Below, piece by piece: positions 8,296 to 17,745 of a stretch of 64,000 nucleotides of DNA. A program made the translations under genes and the position numbers. Below the pieces are notes generated by a model. It was not told the DNA's origin, searched no databases, and saw only the letters and a list, made by a program, of their open reading frames with translations. Positions within the stretch are counted from its first letter, which is position 1, and every line of letters begins with the position of its first letter. The stretch comes from an uncultured Pelosinus sp. (GTDB lineage Bacteria > Bacillota > Negativicutes > UMGS1260), in contig URQW01000003.1 in the NCBI GenBank assembly GCA_900550105.1, forward strand, positions 39,915-103,914. Reading direction: 5' to 3'.

Positions 8296-8683
8296 TGCTT
8301 TCCATAAGAGCGCAAATTTCAAAAGGCAACGCTAAATCTTCCTTAAATTCTTCAGCACATTCTAAAGCAGTATCATTATCCTGGTCATAATACCACTTTA
8401 CTAAGACTTTACCGCCAGCTTCATGGGCAGCCTCCATCTTATCAAGGAGCATCATGATGCATTTTGCACTGCTTGTATTGATATAAGGCATATGAAAATA
8501 AATTTCCAGCACCATTTGCTCTTGGCTTGTGCTTAAATAATTTTCTAGCCACTTAAATATGGGTTCGTAAAATTTGAAAGCATTCTCCGGGTAAGACTGT
8601 CCCTCAATGCGCAACAAAGATTTCTCCTGATCAAAATAAATCTTCGGTGTTGATTTGGTTTGTTCCACATATAACTCTTCCAT
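8288..8683 (-). CDS. siaC: SiaC-like regulatory phosphoprotein (DUF1987)
   Basis: A 131-residue protein of the DUF1987/SiaC family. The signature stretch is YFHMPYINTSSAKCIMM; Thr70 in NTSS aligns with the threonine that SiaB phosphorylates and SiaA dephosphorylates in Pseudomonas. In that system the unphosphorylated form binds and activates the diguanylate cyclase SiaD. Here the probable target is the PAS-GGDEF-HD protein of the same operon. The start ATG at 8683 sits 10 bp after the SiaB gene, and the stop overlaps the SiaA start. The pattern resembles anti-anti-sigma-factor-style partner switching. Confidence 0.88.
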   Translation of the reverse strand: MEELYVEQTKSTPKIYFDQEKSLLRIEGQSYPENAFKFYEPIFKWLENYLSTSQEQMVLEIYFHMPYINTSSAKCIMMLLDKMEAAHEAGGKVLVKWYYDQDNDTALECAEEFKEDLALPFEICALMESNE

Positions 8684-8693
8684 TTTAATCCTC

Positions 8694-9239
8694 CTAGACC
8701 TGTACCTTTAACGTAAAAAAGGAAAGTTGGTCATCGTGGGGCACAATCGAATAGTGAAGCGGCTTGCTGGCTTTGCGTGCCATATCAATTAGCCCCAGCC
8801 CCGCCCCTGCGGTTTCATCTCCTATGTCCCGCCTCAGTTGTTCTTTATACAATCGTTTTAGACCCGCCTTATCTAAACCAGCTAACTCATCTAGCCGCTT
8901 TGTCAACGACGCCACATCAGAAGCTGCTACTAAATTACCAGAAGATACAAAATAGCCCGCTTCATTTCTGCCGATCGCTACAATCCCTGAATTATCGATC
9001 CGATCGCCTAAAGGATTTCCTTCATGCCTTGATCCATAATTTCTAATGTTTTGGGTCTGCTCGATAAAGACAGAGAACACATTGTAAGTGGCATTTTGCG
9101 AGGTTGCTTCTGTATCCAAATAGTTTTTCACCGCCTCACCGAGTTCCTCAATAATCGCCTGTGTAAAGCGGCCAGAAAAGCTAATTAGTACACCATAATT
9201 TTGTAACAGCTTCTGTAAATCAAGCAAATTGATTTCCAT
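8694..9239 (-). CDS. siaB: SiaB-like protein kinase (DUF6272)
   Basis: A 181-residue single-domain GHKL-type kinase of the SiaB family. The N-box-like motif FIEQTQNIRNYG and the glycine-rich ETAGAGLGLIDMARKA (ATP lid) are visible. The family phosphorylates SiaC and so shuts off the downstream cyclase. The start ATG follows AGGAGG. It is the first gene of the four-gene operon siaB-siaC-siaA-GGDEF/HD; the order differs from the siaABCD order of Pseudomonas. I could not assign a convincing promoter in the short gap before the terminator at 9334-9370. Confidence 0.87.
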   Translation of the reverse strand: MEINLLDLQKLLQNYGVLISFSGRFTQAIIEELGEAVKNYLDTEATSQNATYNVFSVFIEQTQNIRNYGSRHEGNPLGDRIDNSGIVAIGRNEAGYFVSSGNLVAASDVASLTKRLDELAGLDKAGLKRLYKEQLRRDIGDETAGAGLGLIDMARKASKPLHYSIVPHDDQLSFFTLKVQV

Positions 9240-9333
9240 GCAAAAATACCTCCTAATTTCTCATAGGCCTTAAGTACCACGATCCATTTCGACAAAGAGT
9301 TTCCGTTTCCCTCTAGCCATATCCATAAAAGGC

Positions 9334-9370
9334 CCAAAAAAAGAAGCTGCCATAACATTCGCAGCTTCTT
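9334..9370 (-). terminator. Terminator after the amino acid permease
   Basis: AAGAAGCTGC (9341-9350) pairs with GCAGCTTCTT (9361-9370) around a 10-base loop. On the minus strand the second arm runs straight into a long U-tract. It lies 15 bp past the permease stop codon and separates it from the sia operon. Confidence 0.9.
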
Positions 9371-9384
9371 CGCCGAACAAAACA

Positions 9385-10809
9385 TTAAGTTTTAGCAAGA
9401 ACTTTCTGGGCATATTCTCGCATTTTATAGCAAAACATGGGAATGACAAGTAACGGAATCCCCACATAAAGCGATATACGCAACGTTTCATCGTAAGCGA
9501 CAACGATCAAACAAGCAACTTGCGCCCAAATACCAAAGTACGTCACGTAAGGAAAGAAAGGGGTCCGGTAAAGCAGGGTTCGACTGTCTTCCCCTGAACT
9601 TTCCAGCCGCCGCCGGAAATTGAGTTGGCACCAGCAGATAGAAATCCAGGCAATCGCACCAGTAAAGCCAGATAACGCCAACATATAGGTATAAAAACTT
9701 TTCGTCGTATCAAGCGTGTAGGCAATAACAACTAACCAACAAGCGCCGATCGATAAGAGTGCAGCATTTTTTGGCACACCATTTTTGTTTGTTTTACTGA
9801 GAAAAGCCGGGGCCATGCCCTCGCGTGATAAAGCATAGATGGCCCGAATACAACCGTACAAACCGGAATTCGAACAAGATATGGCCGCAGTAAGAACAAC
9901 AAAAGAAAAGATTCCTCCGGCCCAGTGCAATCCATAGGAATTGAGCGCCGCCGCAAAAACGCTTTCTTCCAAACCGGCCTTTTGCCAAGGAAAAATCGTT
10001 ACAAGCAGTAGCATTGGTACAAGGTAGAGTGAAATAATTCGCCAGGAAACATTACGAATCGCTGTAGGAATACTTTTTTCAGGATGTTTGCTTTCACTTG
10101 CTGCCAAACCAATAATTTCCGATCCCTGAAAATTCACAAGTACAATAACCATTGTAAGTAGTACCGATAAAGCGCCATTAGGTGTAAAGCCGCCATCACT
10201 CAATAAAATCGTGCTTCCTAAATAGCCTTGATCACCAATAACGCCTAAAAAGATTAGCGCTGCCAGAATTACAAACATAACTAAAGCAGCAATTTTAATC
10301 AAAGCAAGCCAAAATTCAATTTCGCCGAACGAATCGACTTGCGCCAAATTAATAAAAGTAATCAAGAGACCGAAGAGAATCGCCCACCACATGGCGCTGA
10401 CCTCAGGAAAATAAAAATTCATAATCATACCGCCGGCAATCATTTCCGATGGCACATAGGTTACCCAAGTCAACCAGTAAGACCACCCCACGCCACAAGC
10501 CCAAGTAGGCGAAATCAGTTCACGGGCGTAAGAAACAAAAGAGCCTGAAATTGGCATTGCCACAGACAATTCACCAAGGCACAGCATTACACAAAGCACA
10601 ATCAAGCCGCCCAGTAAGTAAGATAAGAACGATGCTGGACCTGCTTGACTAATCACATAGCCTGTCCCTAAAAAATAGCCACTGCCAATAATACCGCCTA
10701 AAGCAATTAACTGGATATGACGCGACTTTAATTTGCGAAATAAGGCGCCATCGCCACTTCTTATTGTTTCCTCTTCCCGTTCTTTCACTCCCGTTACCCC
10801 CACCCTCAT
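9385..10809 (-). CDS. APC-superfamily amino acid permease (AAT subfamily)
   Basis: A 12-helix proton-coupled amino acid transporter of up to 474 residues. The first helix carries IALGGIIGSGYFLGTG, the conserved substrate-binding loop of the family; GEIEFW and the cytoplasmic ESKHPEKSIPTAI are also typical. The ATG at 10809 has no ribosome binding site; a GTG at 10788 (VKEREEE) is preceded by AGGGTGGGGG and may be the real start. Substrate specificity within the AAT group (Asn, GABA, Phe, Lys and others) cannot be assigned. It is a single gene with its own promoter and terminator. Confidence 0.88.
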   Translation of the reverse strand: MRVGVTGVKEREEETIRSGDGALFRKLKSRHIQLIALGGIIGSGYFLGTGYVISQAGPASFLSYLLGGLIVLCVMLCLGELSVAMPISGSFVSYARELISPTWACGVGWSYWLTWVTYVPSEMIAGGMIMNFYFPEVSAMWWAILFGLLITFINLAQVDSFGEIEFWLALIKIAALVMFVILAALIFLGVIGDQGYLGSTILLSDGGFTPNGALSVLLTMVIVLVNFQGSEIIGLAASESKHPEKSIPTAIRNVSWRIISLYLVPMLLLVTIFPWQKAGLEESVFAAALNSYGLHWAGGIFSFVVLTAAISCSNSGLYGCIRAIYALSREGMAPAFLSKTNKNGVPKNAALLSIGACWLVVIAYTLDTTKSFYTYMLALSGFTGAIAWISICWCQLNFRRRLESSGEDSRTLLYRTPFFPYVTYFGIWAQVACLIVVAYDETLRISLYVGIPLLVIPMFCYKMREYAQKVLAKT

Positions 10810-10870
10810 AAAAATAATAGTCTAAAGCTTCTTATTCTTTTATTCTGTAAAAAATACTAGATCAAGACAT

Positions 10871-10879
10871 AGTATAACA
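10871..10879 (-). promoter_or_regulatory. Extended -10 promoter of the permease gene
   Basis: The minus strand reads TGTTATACT, an extended -10 element, about 60 bp before the ATG. No good -35 hexamer is seen, which is usual for this promoter class. Confidence 0.4.
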
Positions 10880-11018
10880 AAAAATTCCGCGCTAGGCACA
10901 CATTTTTATTCTTTTATAAAAAATTTTTATATCACTACCAAACAGCAATACTTTCATCAGTTCTAGGTTCCGTTGCGCCGCTCACGTGATGCGTAAAGAT
11001 AATACTAAAGGCTACTAC

Positions 11019-12236
11019 CTACTCATAACGCAAGGCTTCAATCGGATCTAACAGCGCTGCTTTTCGCGCCGGATAAATGCCGAAAAAGAGCCCAACTGCT
11101 ACAGAAAAGCCAAAAGAAACAAGAATCGATACTGGCGAAATGACTGTATGGAGCGCACCGGAAGCGGAAATAGCCAAAGCAGCTAAAATACCTAACAGAA
11201 TCCCGATCAAACCGCCAACAACGCCAATAACGATTGATTCAATGAGAAATTGCAGCATAATATCGCGATAGGTCGCCCCAATCGCTTTCCGAATCCCAAT
11301 CTCTCGTGTCCGTTCTGTTACCGATACCATCATAATATTCATAATGCCGATACCGCCCACTAATAGAGAAATGGCGGCAATGCTGCCAAGTAGCAACGTA
11401 ATCATTCCTGTTGTTTCAGCTGCCGTCTGCATCAGGCTTGTCAAATTTCTCACGGTAAAGTCATCTTGCTTATCACCCGTAATTTTATGCCGTTGGTGCA
11501 ATAAAGTAGTTACAGCTTCTTGCACTTGATCCATTTCCTCCATGGTAGCAACTTGAATGCTGATTGAATGAAGATAAGTAATACCCAAAAGACGTTCTTG
11601 CGCTGTTGTCAGCGGCACCATCACAATATCGTCTTGATCCTGCCCCATCGAGGACTGCCCTTTACTATCGAGAACGCCAATAACCAGAAAGGGCGTATTA
11701 TTAATGCGCACATTCTTACCAACAGGATTGAGATCACCGAATAAATTCTGGGCCACCGTTGCGCCAAGCACAGCCACACGACTGCGCGAAGCGAGATCAT
11801 TTTGGGAAATAAAACTGCCGCTGCCTACTGTTAAACTGCGAATCGCCATATAATCCGGCGTAATTCCCTGCACGCTTGTCGTCCAGTTCTGATTTCCCGC
11901 CACAAGCTGATACTGTCGACTTACGGACGGAGCAATATATAAAATACCTTTGACCGTCTTCTTTAAATACTCGGAATCCTCGAAAAGTAATGTAGTACTG
12001 CTGCCAGCCGCACCACGCCCGCCCCCCTGTGATGAGGCAGCGCCAGGACTTACAATCAAAAGATTACTGCCAAGGCTAGCAATTGAATCCTGCACCTTTT
12101 CTCTAACACCAAGGCCAATGGAAACCATCGCAATTACCGCGCTTACGCCGATAATAATACCAAGCATCGTCAAAACAGAGCGAAGCTTATTGGCGAGCAA
12201 GGCCCGTAAGGCAATGATAACGCTTTCTTTAAACAT
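11019..12236 (-). CDS. macB: MacB-type ABC transporter permease
   Basis: A 405-residue permease with a membrane segment near residues 20-45, a large MacB-type extracytoplasmic domain (about 50-275), and three C-terminal helices of the FtsX domain containing [21 protein letters not shown]. In tripartite MacAB-TolC pumps this subunit is a mechanotransmission ABC exporter that drives substrates from the periplasm through TolC. The ATPase domain is a separate protein here (next gene), unlike the fused E. coli MacB. The start ATG overlaps the ATPase gene by 8 bp, showing translational coupling. Cargo is unknown; macrolides, peptides or lipids are possible. Confidence 0.92.
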   Translation of the reverse strand: MFKESVIIALRALLANKLRSVLTMLGIIIGVSAVIAMVSIGLGVREKVQDSIASLGSNLLIVSPGAASSQGGGRGAAGSSTTLLFEDSEYLKKTVKGILYIAPSVSRQYQLVAGNQNWTTSVQGITPDYMAIRSLTVGSGSFISQNDLASRSRVAVLGATVAQNLFGDLNPVGKNVRINNTPFLVIGVLDSKGQSSMGQDQDDIVMVPLTTAQERLLGITYLHSISIQVATMEEMDQVQEAVTTLLHQRHKITGDKQDDFTVRNLTSLMQTAAETTGMITLLLGSIAAISLLVGGIGIMNIMMVSVTERTREIGIRKAIGATYRDIMLQFLIESIVIGVVGGLIGILLGILAALAISASGALHTVISPVSILVSFGFSVAVGLFFGIYPARKAALLDPIEALRYE

Positions 12237-12921
12237 AACGAGACTCCTTTACCTCATCCTTTAGGATAAAGCCGTCCTTTACGGTAATAACTCGTTTAGC
12301 ATACTCAGCAATGTCGGGTTCATGCGTAACAAGAATCACTGTCTTACCCTGCTTATGCAAATTACCAAATAGATTCATTATTTCGATACTGGAACGACTG
12401 TCAAGATTGCCTGTCGGTTCATCGGCCATAATAATACTCGGCTCATTTACCAAGGCGCGCGCAATAGCTACTCGCTGCCGTTGTCCCCCTGACAATTCGT
12501 TAGGCAAATGCTGCGTCCGTGTTGCCAGGCCTACGGCTTCCAGTAAGGCTGTCGCCCGATTTCGCCGCTCCGGTTGCGGCACTCTAGCATACACAAGCGG
12601 CAACGCAACATTTTCTAAGGCAGTCACGCGCGATAACAGATTAAAGTTTTGAAAAACAAAGCCAATTTGTCGATTTCTCATTCCGGCCAAAGCATCATCA
12701 TCAAGTTGGGCAACTTCCTGGCCCTCCAGAATGTAAGAACCGCTGCTAGGTCGATCAAGACAACCTAGAATATTCATAAGCGTTGACTTACCAGAACCCG
12801 ATGGTCCCATGATTGCTACAAATTCACCTGTTTCGATCGTCAAAGAAATGCCACCGAGAGCAGCCACTTCTTCCGTACCAATCTTATAGCACTTTTTAAT
12901 ATTCTGCAGCAAAATTCCCAT
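12229..12921 (-). CDS. MacB/LolD-type ABC transporter ATP-binding protein
   Basis: A 230-residue nucleotide-binding domain with all key motifs: Walker [10 protein letters not shown], signature LSGGQRQR, Walker [13 protein letters not shown] and switch histidine in ILVTHE. It belongs to the LolD/MacB/FtsE branch. The start ATG follows GGGAGGG. It lies between the adaptor gene and the permease gene and powers the MacB-type pump. Confidence 0.94.
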   Translation of the reverse strand: MGILLQNIKKCYKIGTEEVAALGGISLTIETGEFVAIMGPSGSGKSTLMNILGCLDRPSSGSYILEGQEVAQLDDDALAGMRNRQIGFVFQNFNLLSRVTALENVALPLVYARVPQPERRNRATALLEAVGLATRTQHLPNELSGGQRQRVAIARALVNEPSIIMADEPTGNLDSRSSIEIMNLFGNLHKQGKTVILVTHEPDIAEYAKRVITVKDGFILKDEVKESRYV

Positions 12922-12939
12922 AATGGCACCCTCCCTTCA

Positions 12940-14073
12940 CTACATGGGCGGCGGCGGACCATTATCTTTTTTCGCCGCCGAAGCTGTCGGCGATTTCGTA
13001 TAGGAAACGACGAGTTGATCGCCTGCCGCTACGCCGCTCAGCACTTCTACTTTGTCACTATCCATAAGCCCAACCGTAACAGAAACATTTTCCCGCTTTC
13101 CGTCAGGTCTTAAAATAGTAACATATTGACCGTTGGCGCTTGTCTTTAAAGCCGATAGAGGTATAAGCAAAGCATCTTGCTTTTCCGCTACTTTAATATT
13201 GACGCGAGCTGTCATTTCTGTTTTTAACAGATTTTCCGGATCATCTACAGTAAGCGTCACATAATAGTAAATGACACCACTAGTAGAAGACGACGATGAT
13301 GACGAAGAAGACGAAGCGCTAGAAGAAGAGACAGTAGTCGTACTAGTAGAAATTTGGCTAATCTGCTCTACTTTGCCGGAAAAAGTCTTATCCGTATAGG
13401 CATCTACCGTAAAAGTTGCCAACTGCCCCGCTTTCACCTTGCCAATATCGGTCTCATCAACTTTTACCTTTACTTTTTTACTTGACACATCGCCAATCAT
13501 CATAATGACTGTGGGATTATTAACGCCAGCGGTAACAACCGTACCGACCGACACAGGTTCACCTAAAACAACGCCATTCATAGGTGATAGAATTACAGTC
13601 TTATCTAAATTTGATTTTCCTTCCGCATAACTAGACATGGCTGTTTGATAATTGAGCAATGCATCTTCTAAATCAGCTTGTGATTTGGCGCCGATCGAAT
13701 GTAAGTATTCAGCCCGTTTGTACTTGGCTGATGTATTATTCACTTGATAACGCGCCTGCTCTACCGTAGTTTCCAAAGCTCGCTCTTCTAAAATAGCTAG
13801 AACTTGCCCGGCTTTAACATAATCATTTTCCTTGACCTTAATTTCTTTTACTTGCGCCGCAATTTGCGACGTAATATCTACTGAATTAGCCGGTTTTACC
13901 GTGCCAGTTGCCGCTACCGTCGATACGATTGACCCTTGTATGACAGCGACCGTTTCTACTGGCACATTTTCTTTCTGTTTCGCATTGTGATAATAAAAAA
14001 AGCCGCCGCTTACTGCTATAGCAAGCAAGATAAGTCCAATGAGACCTTGTTTACGCCTTATTTTCCCCCACAT
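12940..14073 (-). CDS. macA: MacA-like periplasmic adaptor (HlyD/RND family)
   Basis: A 377-residue membrane-fusion protein that bridges the inner-membrane transporter and TolC. An N-terminal anchor (about residues 9-28) is followed by the barrel-sandwich/lipoyl half motifs (TVAATGTVKPANSVDITS and VILSPMNGVVLGEPVSVG), a helical hairpin and a beta-barrel. The start is the ATG at 14073, with AAGGGGG upstream. Odd feature: a serine-rich insert of about 25 residues, 14 or more of them Ser, between the beta-barrel strands and VIYYYVTLTVDD, encoded near 13285-13350. The C-terminus ends in a proline run (GPPPPM). Confidence 0.93.
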   Translation of the reverse strand: MWGKIRRKQGLIGLILLAIAVSGGFFYYHNAKQKENVPVETVAVIQGSIVSTVAATGTVKPANSVDITSQIAAQVKEIKVKENDYVKAGQVLAILEERALETTVEQARYQVNNTSAKYKRAEYLHSIGAKSQADLEDALLNYQTAMSSYAEGKSNLDKTVILSPMNGVVLGEPVSVGTVVTAGVNNPTVIMMIGDVSSKKVKVKVDETDIGKVKAGQLATFTVDAYTDKTFSGKVEQISQISTSTTTVSSSSASSSSSSSSSSTSGVIYYYVTLTVDDPENLLKTEMTARVNIKVAEKQDALLIPLSALKTSANGQYVTILRPDGKRENVSVTVGLMDSDKVEVLSGVAAGDQLVVSYTKSPTASAAKKDNGPPPPM

Positions 14074-14086
14074 GATTCGGTCCCCC

Positions 14087-15346
14087 TTAATCAATTCCCA
14101 TGGCATTTTTCAATTTGGCCACATAGGTCACATAATCGTATTGCGCTGTAATATAATTGTTCTTCGCTGTTGACAAAGCCAGCTGGGCATCAATAATATC
14201 AAGCAATAAACCTTCGCCCGCCTTATACTTTTCCTCAGCAATAAAAGCATCTTCATCAGCCTTATGAATCGCCACCTGTGTTGTCTTTAAACGTTTCTCC
14301 GCTTCACTAATTCCCAGATAATATTCTTTGACAGCCAATTCTACAGAGTCTTCTTGCTGCTCTAATTGCAGTTGCGCTGCTATAAGAGAGCTTTCGCTCT
14401 TTTTAATTTTTGCTGTTGTAATCTGCCCATCAAACAGATTCCAAGACGTGCTCACACCGACATATAAATTGCTATTATTGCTGTCAGGAATCATACTGCT
14501 GCCCCAGCTAGAAGCCACATTCAACGCAACAGACGGCTTCTTATCGGCTTTCGCAATATCAATATTTTGCCTGGCTTCGTCCACAGTAAGACGATATTTT
14601 TGTAAGTCCGGCCGATTGGCTTTAGCCGCTTGCAGGCATTGCTCCAGCGTCTTATTCCAGGGAATATATTGAAAATCATCGGTTAGTACAAGACCTTCCT
14701 CACTCTTCCAACGAATTAGATTCTTCAAATTATTCATAGCAACTTGCGTATTATTTTTCGCTTTCACTAAGCTTTGCTGCGCATCAGCCAGTTCCACTTC
14801 CGAGCGAAGTACATCGGCTTTAGCGATGCTCCCTGCGTAATACTGCGCCTGAGCATTTTGTAAATGCAGCCGGTAATTGTCAACCGTTTCCTGATCGACC
14901 TGCTGCACCTTTTGTGCATCTAGTACATCATAATAAGCTGACAGTGTTTTTAATACAACATCTTGACGCGTCTTGGCCAAATCCAAATCGGCGATCTTCA
15001 CATCGGTTTTCGCGACTTCAATATTGCCTTCATTTTTACCGCCGCTGTAAAGCGGCAACGATACCGTTAAAGACGTAGAGCTTGGCAGAGAATGAAAATG
15101 AATTTGCTTTAAGTAAAACGTATTCGATGCGTCAACTGACAAGCCTTTCACATCTTCCGTACTTTGCAACGTATACTTTGCTTGTGTTGTTTTTTCCTGG
15201 GCTATCTTAATATCAAGATGCTTATCTAGTGCAAGTCGAACGGCATCGGTAGCGGATAAAGGCGCTCCGAAACACCCTGCACTTTGCCACAGTAAAGCAG
15301 CCCCGATCAATAAAAACAGCCTAGCGCTCTTTCTTCTTTGCTTCAA
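14087..15346 (-). CDS. tolC: TolC-family outer-membrane efflux protein
   Basis: A 419-residue protein with an N-terminal signal (LFLLIGAALLWQSAGCFGA), then two OEP repeats of long alpha-helices with beta strands such as SLTVSLPLYSGG and LYVGVSTSWNLFDG, the characteristic pore-strand pattern. Trimeric TolC proteins span the outer membrane, so this gene is the clearest sign that the organism is diderm. The start is TTG with AAGGGGG upstream. It is the first gene of the operon tolC-macA-ATPase-macB, a self-contained efflux pump. Confidence 0.92.
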   Translation of the reverse strand: MKQRRKSARLFLLIGAALLWQSAGCFGAPLSATDAVRLALDKHLDIKIAQEKTTQAKYTLQSTEDVKGLSVDASNTFYLKQIHFHSLPSSTSLTVSLPLYSGGKNEGNIEVAKTDVKIADLDLAKTRQDVVLKTLSAYYDVLDAQKVQQVDQETVDNYRLHLQNAQAQYYAGSIAKADVLRSEVELADAQQSLVKAKNNTQVAMNNLKNLIRWKSEEGLVLTDDFQYIPWNKTLEQCLQAAKANRPDLQKYRLTVDEARQNIDIAKADKKPSVALNVASSWGSSMIPDSNNSNLYVGVSTSWNLFDGQITTAKIKKSESSLIAAQLQLEQQEDSVELAVKEYYLGISEAEKRLKTTQVAIHKADEDAFIAEEKYKAGEGLLLDIIDAQLALSTAKNNYITAQYDYVTYVAKLKNAMGID

Positions 15347-15411
15347 TATAAAACCCCCTTGCTGTAACCCTTGTTTTTTATTATAGCAAATAAATGTTAC
15401 TAATTTATGAC

Positions 15412-15456
15412 AGAAAAAGATCTCAAAACTGTCTAATAGACCAGTTTTGAGATCTT
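15412..15456 (-). terminator. Terminator of the dha operon
   Basis: AAGATCTCAAAACTG (15417-15431) pairs with CAGTTTTGAGATCTT (15442-15456). On the minus strand five U close the stem. It lies 32 bp past the dhaM stop codon. Confidence 0.85.
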
Positions 15457-15487
15457 ACCATTAGAAAAACACGTTCTGTTTAATCTA

Positions 15488-15880
15488 CTAGCATTTATGC
15501 AATTCCCGCGCTTGTTCCGCCACAGCAACCACCTCGTCAAGCGTCGCTCCGATCGATGCTTGAACCGTAGCCGCAATGGCCCCTTCCACAAAAGGTGCAT
15601 CAGCAATTCTGACTTTTTCCCGAATCGCTTCTTCCAAGAACTCTAGGGCCGTTTCACTGCTTAACACAGCACTGCCTAAATCAGCCAAAATAACGACGCC
15701 ATCGCCGCTATAAGCCGCCGTGACAGCCTGAGAAATCCGCACAGCATCCGTACCAATCGCCCCATCTTCCAAACCGCCTGCCGCCATAATTTTAACGTCT
15801 TGTCCGCCCATTTGCGACGCTAATTCCAACAGGCCTTCCGCGATCTTATTATGATGAGAAACGAGCACAATACCTACCAT
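15488..15880 (-). CDS. dhaM: Dihydroxyacetone kinase phosphotransfer subunit DhaM
   Basis: A 130-residue EIIA(Man)-like domain. The phosphorylated His9 is in VSHH near the N-terminus, and DLGSAVLSSETALEFL is the family signature. DhaM takes phosphate from the PTS protein HPr and rephosphorylates ADP bound to DhaL. This is the short form without fused HPr and EI domains (unlike E. coli DhaM), so the chromosome must supply HPr and enzyme I. It lies 2 bp after dhaL. Confidence 0.94.
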   Translation of the reverse strand: MVGIVLVSHHNKIAEGLLELASQMGGQDVKIMAAGGLEDGAIGTDAVRISQAVTAAYSGDGVVILADLGSAVLSSETALEFLEEAIREKVRIADAPFVEGAIAATVQASIGATLDEVVAVAEQARELHKC

Positions 15881-15882
15881 AA

Positions 15883-16515
15883 TTACCCCTCCTGCCCCTT
15901 GGAAAACTTAGCCAACGCTTCTAGGATTAAAGTGGCGGAAGTGGCTCCCGGATCTTGATGACCGAGACTTCTTTCCCCTAAATAACTGGCCCGCCCCTTC
16001 GTAGCAATGATGGTTTTCGTATATTCTACGCCTGCTTTCGCGGCCACCACCGCTTTATCCAAAGCAACGCTCAGCGCTTCGTTCGCTTCCATTGCCGCAG
16101 TAAAAGCTTCATAGGCTGGTTCTAAGGCATCAATCATGGTCTTTTCGCCGCGTTGCGCTTTACCACGATCTTTAATTCCCTGAATGGCCGCTTGCAGCAT
16201 ACTTGCCACGTCTTTACTGTCAAGCGCCGCCTTCCCCTGGCTTGCTGCCGCAGCGCGTAGGCAGGCTGTACCGTAGAGCGGACCAGATGCGCCGCCTACG
16301 GTAGAAATCAGCGTCATCCCTAGTTGCTTTAGAGTGCTGCCAATATCGACCGGCGCTGCAGCCTGTTGGAATTTATCGATTACGGCAGAAAAACCACGAG
16401 CCATATTGAGGCCATGATCGCCGTCACCAATAGCAGAATCAAGATCTGTCAGATATTCTTTATTCGCAATAATTACTTCGCCTACTGCGACAATTGCTGC
16501 AACGATTTGGCTCAC
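15883..16515 (-). CDS. dhaL: Dihydroxyacetone kinase ADP-binding subunit DhaL
   Basis: A 210-residue all-helical subunit that holds ADP/ATP as a coenzyme and transfers phosphate to dihydroxyacetone on DhaK. The Mg-binding aspartates Asp26, Asp31 and Asp33 are in LDSAIGDGDHG, and STVGGASGPLYGT and GRASYLGERSLGHQDPGA are conserved nucleotide-site loops. The length is typical. It follows dhaK by 15 bp. Confidence 0.95.
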   Translation of the reverse strand: MSQIVAAIVAVGEVIIANKEYLTDLDSAIGDGDHGLNMARGFSAVIDKFQQAAAPVDIGSTLKQLGMTLISTVGGASGPLYGTACLRAAAASQGKAALDSKDVASMLQAAIQGIKDRGKAQRGEKTMIDALEPAYEAFTAAMEANEALSVALDKAVVAAKAGVEYTKTIIATKGRASYLGERSLGHQDPGATSATLILEALAKFSKGQEG

Positions 16516-16530
16516 ACCAATCGCCTCCTC

Positions 16531-17526
16531 TTAGAATTGCACCCAGGCAGGCGTATCAGCCGGCGCTAGGAGCAGTGATTTTAATTCTGCATCCAATTTT
16601 AATAAAGTGATGGAAAACCCTGCCATCTCCAAAGAAGTCATGTAGTTGCCTACATAAGTTTTTGCTACTTTAATCTGCTTATCAGCCAACGTAGCAGCCA
16701 CTTTTCGGTTTGCTACATATAATTCCATAAGCGGCGTACCACCGAGACCATTTACGAGAACAGCAACCTCATCGCCTGCGGCCAGCGGCAGGTCCGCAAA
16801 AATCTTATCAAGGAGCTGCGTTGTAATTTCATCAGCTGAGCGAATTTCTTCGCGATGCGTGCCTGGTTCGCCGTGAATCCCCATACCAATTTCGATTTCC
16901 TTCTCGCCTAACACAAAGCTCGGTTTTCCCGCAGCAGGTACCGTACAAGGCGCTAGAGCCATCCCCATCGACCGTACATTGGCGATGACTTTTTCGGCAA
17001 CAGCCTTTACTTCTTTTAAACTGCCGCCCGCTTCCGCTTTCGCTCCGGCAATTTTATGAACAAGCAGTGTTCCAGCAATACCGCGTCGCCCCGTTGTCCA
17101 CGTACTATTTTCTACGGCTACATCATCATTGACGACAACTTGTTCGAGCTCAATGCCGTCAGCTTGCGCCAATTCTGCCGCCATTTCAAAATTCAACACA
17201 TCACCAGTATAATTTTTTATGACAAGCAGTACGCCCTTGCCGCCATTGACTGCCTTTACGGCTTCATAAATTTGATCTGGCGTCGGTGATGTAAATACAG
17301 CACCCGCCACAGCGCCATCAAGCATCCCTTTCCCAACAAAGCCGCCGTGAGCCGGTTCATGACCGCTCCCGCCGCCGCTGACTAAAGCAACTTTCGGCTG
17401 AGGGGCTGCCGCACGAACAATAACATCAAACCCTGGCACTCTCTTAACATACTGCGGATGGGCTGCAACCATTCCCTCCAGCATTTCCTCTACAACATTT
17501 TCAGGCACATTAATGATTTTTTTCAT
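16531..17526 (-). CDS. dhaK: Dihydroxyacetone kinase substrate-binding subunit DhaK
   Basis: A 331-residue subunit that binds dihydroxyacetone covalently as a hemiaminal and yields dihydroxyacetone phosphate for glycolysis. Key residues fall at E. coli numbering: His56 (GGSGHEP), Asp109 (NYTGD) and His218 (GIHGEPG). The start ATG at 17526 has GGAGGG upstream. It is the first gene of dhaKLM. No glycerol dehydrogenase or DhaR-type regulator is adjacent, so the source of dihydroxyacetone and the control are not visible. Confidence 0.95.
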   Translation of the reverse strand: MKKIINVPENVVEEMLEGMVAAHPQYVKRVPGFDVIVRAAAPQPKVALVSGGGSGHEPAHGGFVGKGMLDGAVAGAVFTSPTPDQIYEAVKAVNGGKGVLLVIKNYTGDVLNFEMAAELAQADGIELEQVVVNDDVAVENSTWTTGRRGIAGTLLVHKIAGAKAEAGGSLKEVKAVAEKVIANVRSMGMALAPCTVPAAGKPSFVLGEKEIEIGMGIHGEPGTHREEIRSADEITTQLLDKIFADLPLAAGDEVAVLVNGLGGTPLMELYVANRKVAATLADKQIKVAKTYVGNYMTSLEMAGFSITLLKLDAELKSLLLAPADTPAWVQF

Positions 17527-17745
17527 ACATAAAACCCTCCTCATAAAATTCAATTGTGAAAAGAGAATCTGTCATAAAAAACCTAATAAACCCTGTAAAT
17601 AGACCTTATTACTAGTTGTAAATATTTCACATCGACAATAAAAGTTCCTGCCAGAGAAAGCAAAGCGCAAAATATCTAAAGAAAGCAGCAAAGATTTATC
17701 AGTTTTCGCGATAGCTCCTTGCTGCTGTTCGATAAATTGCTTCGT

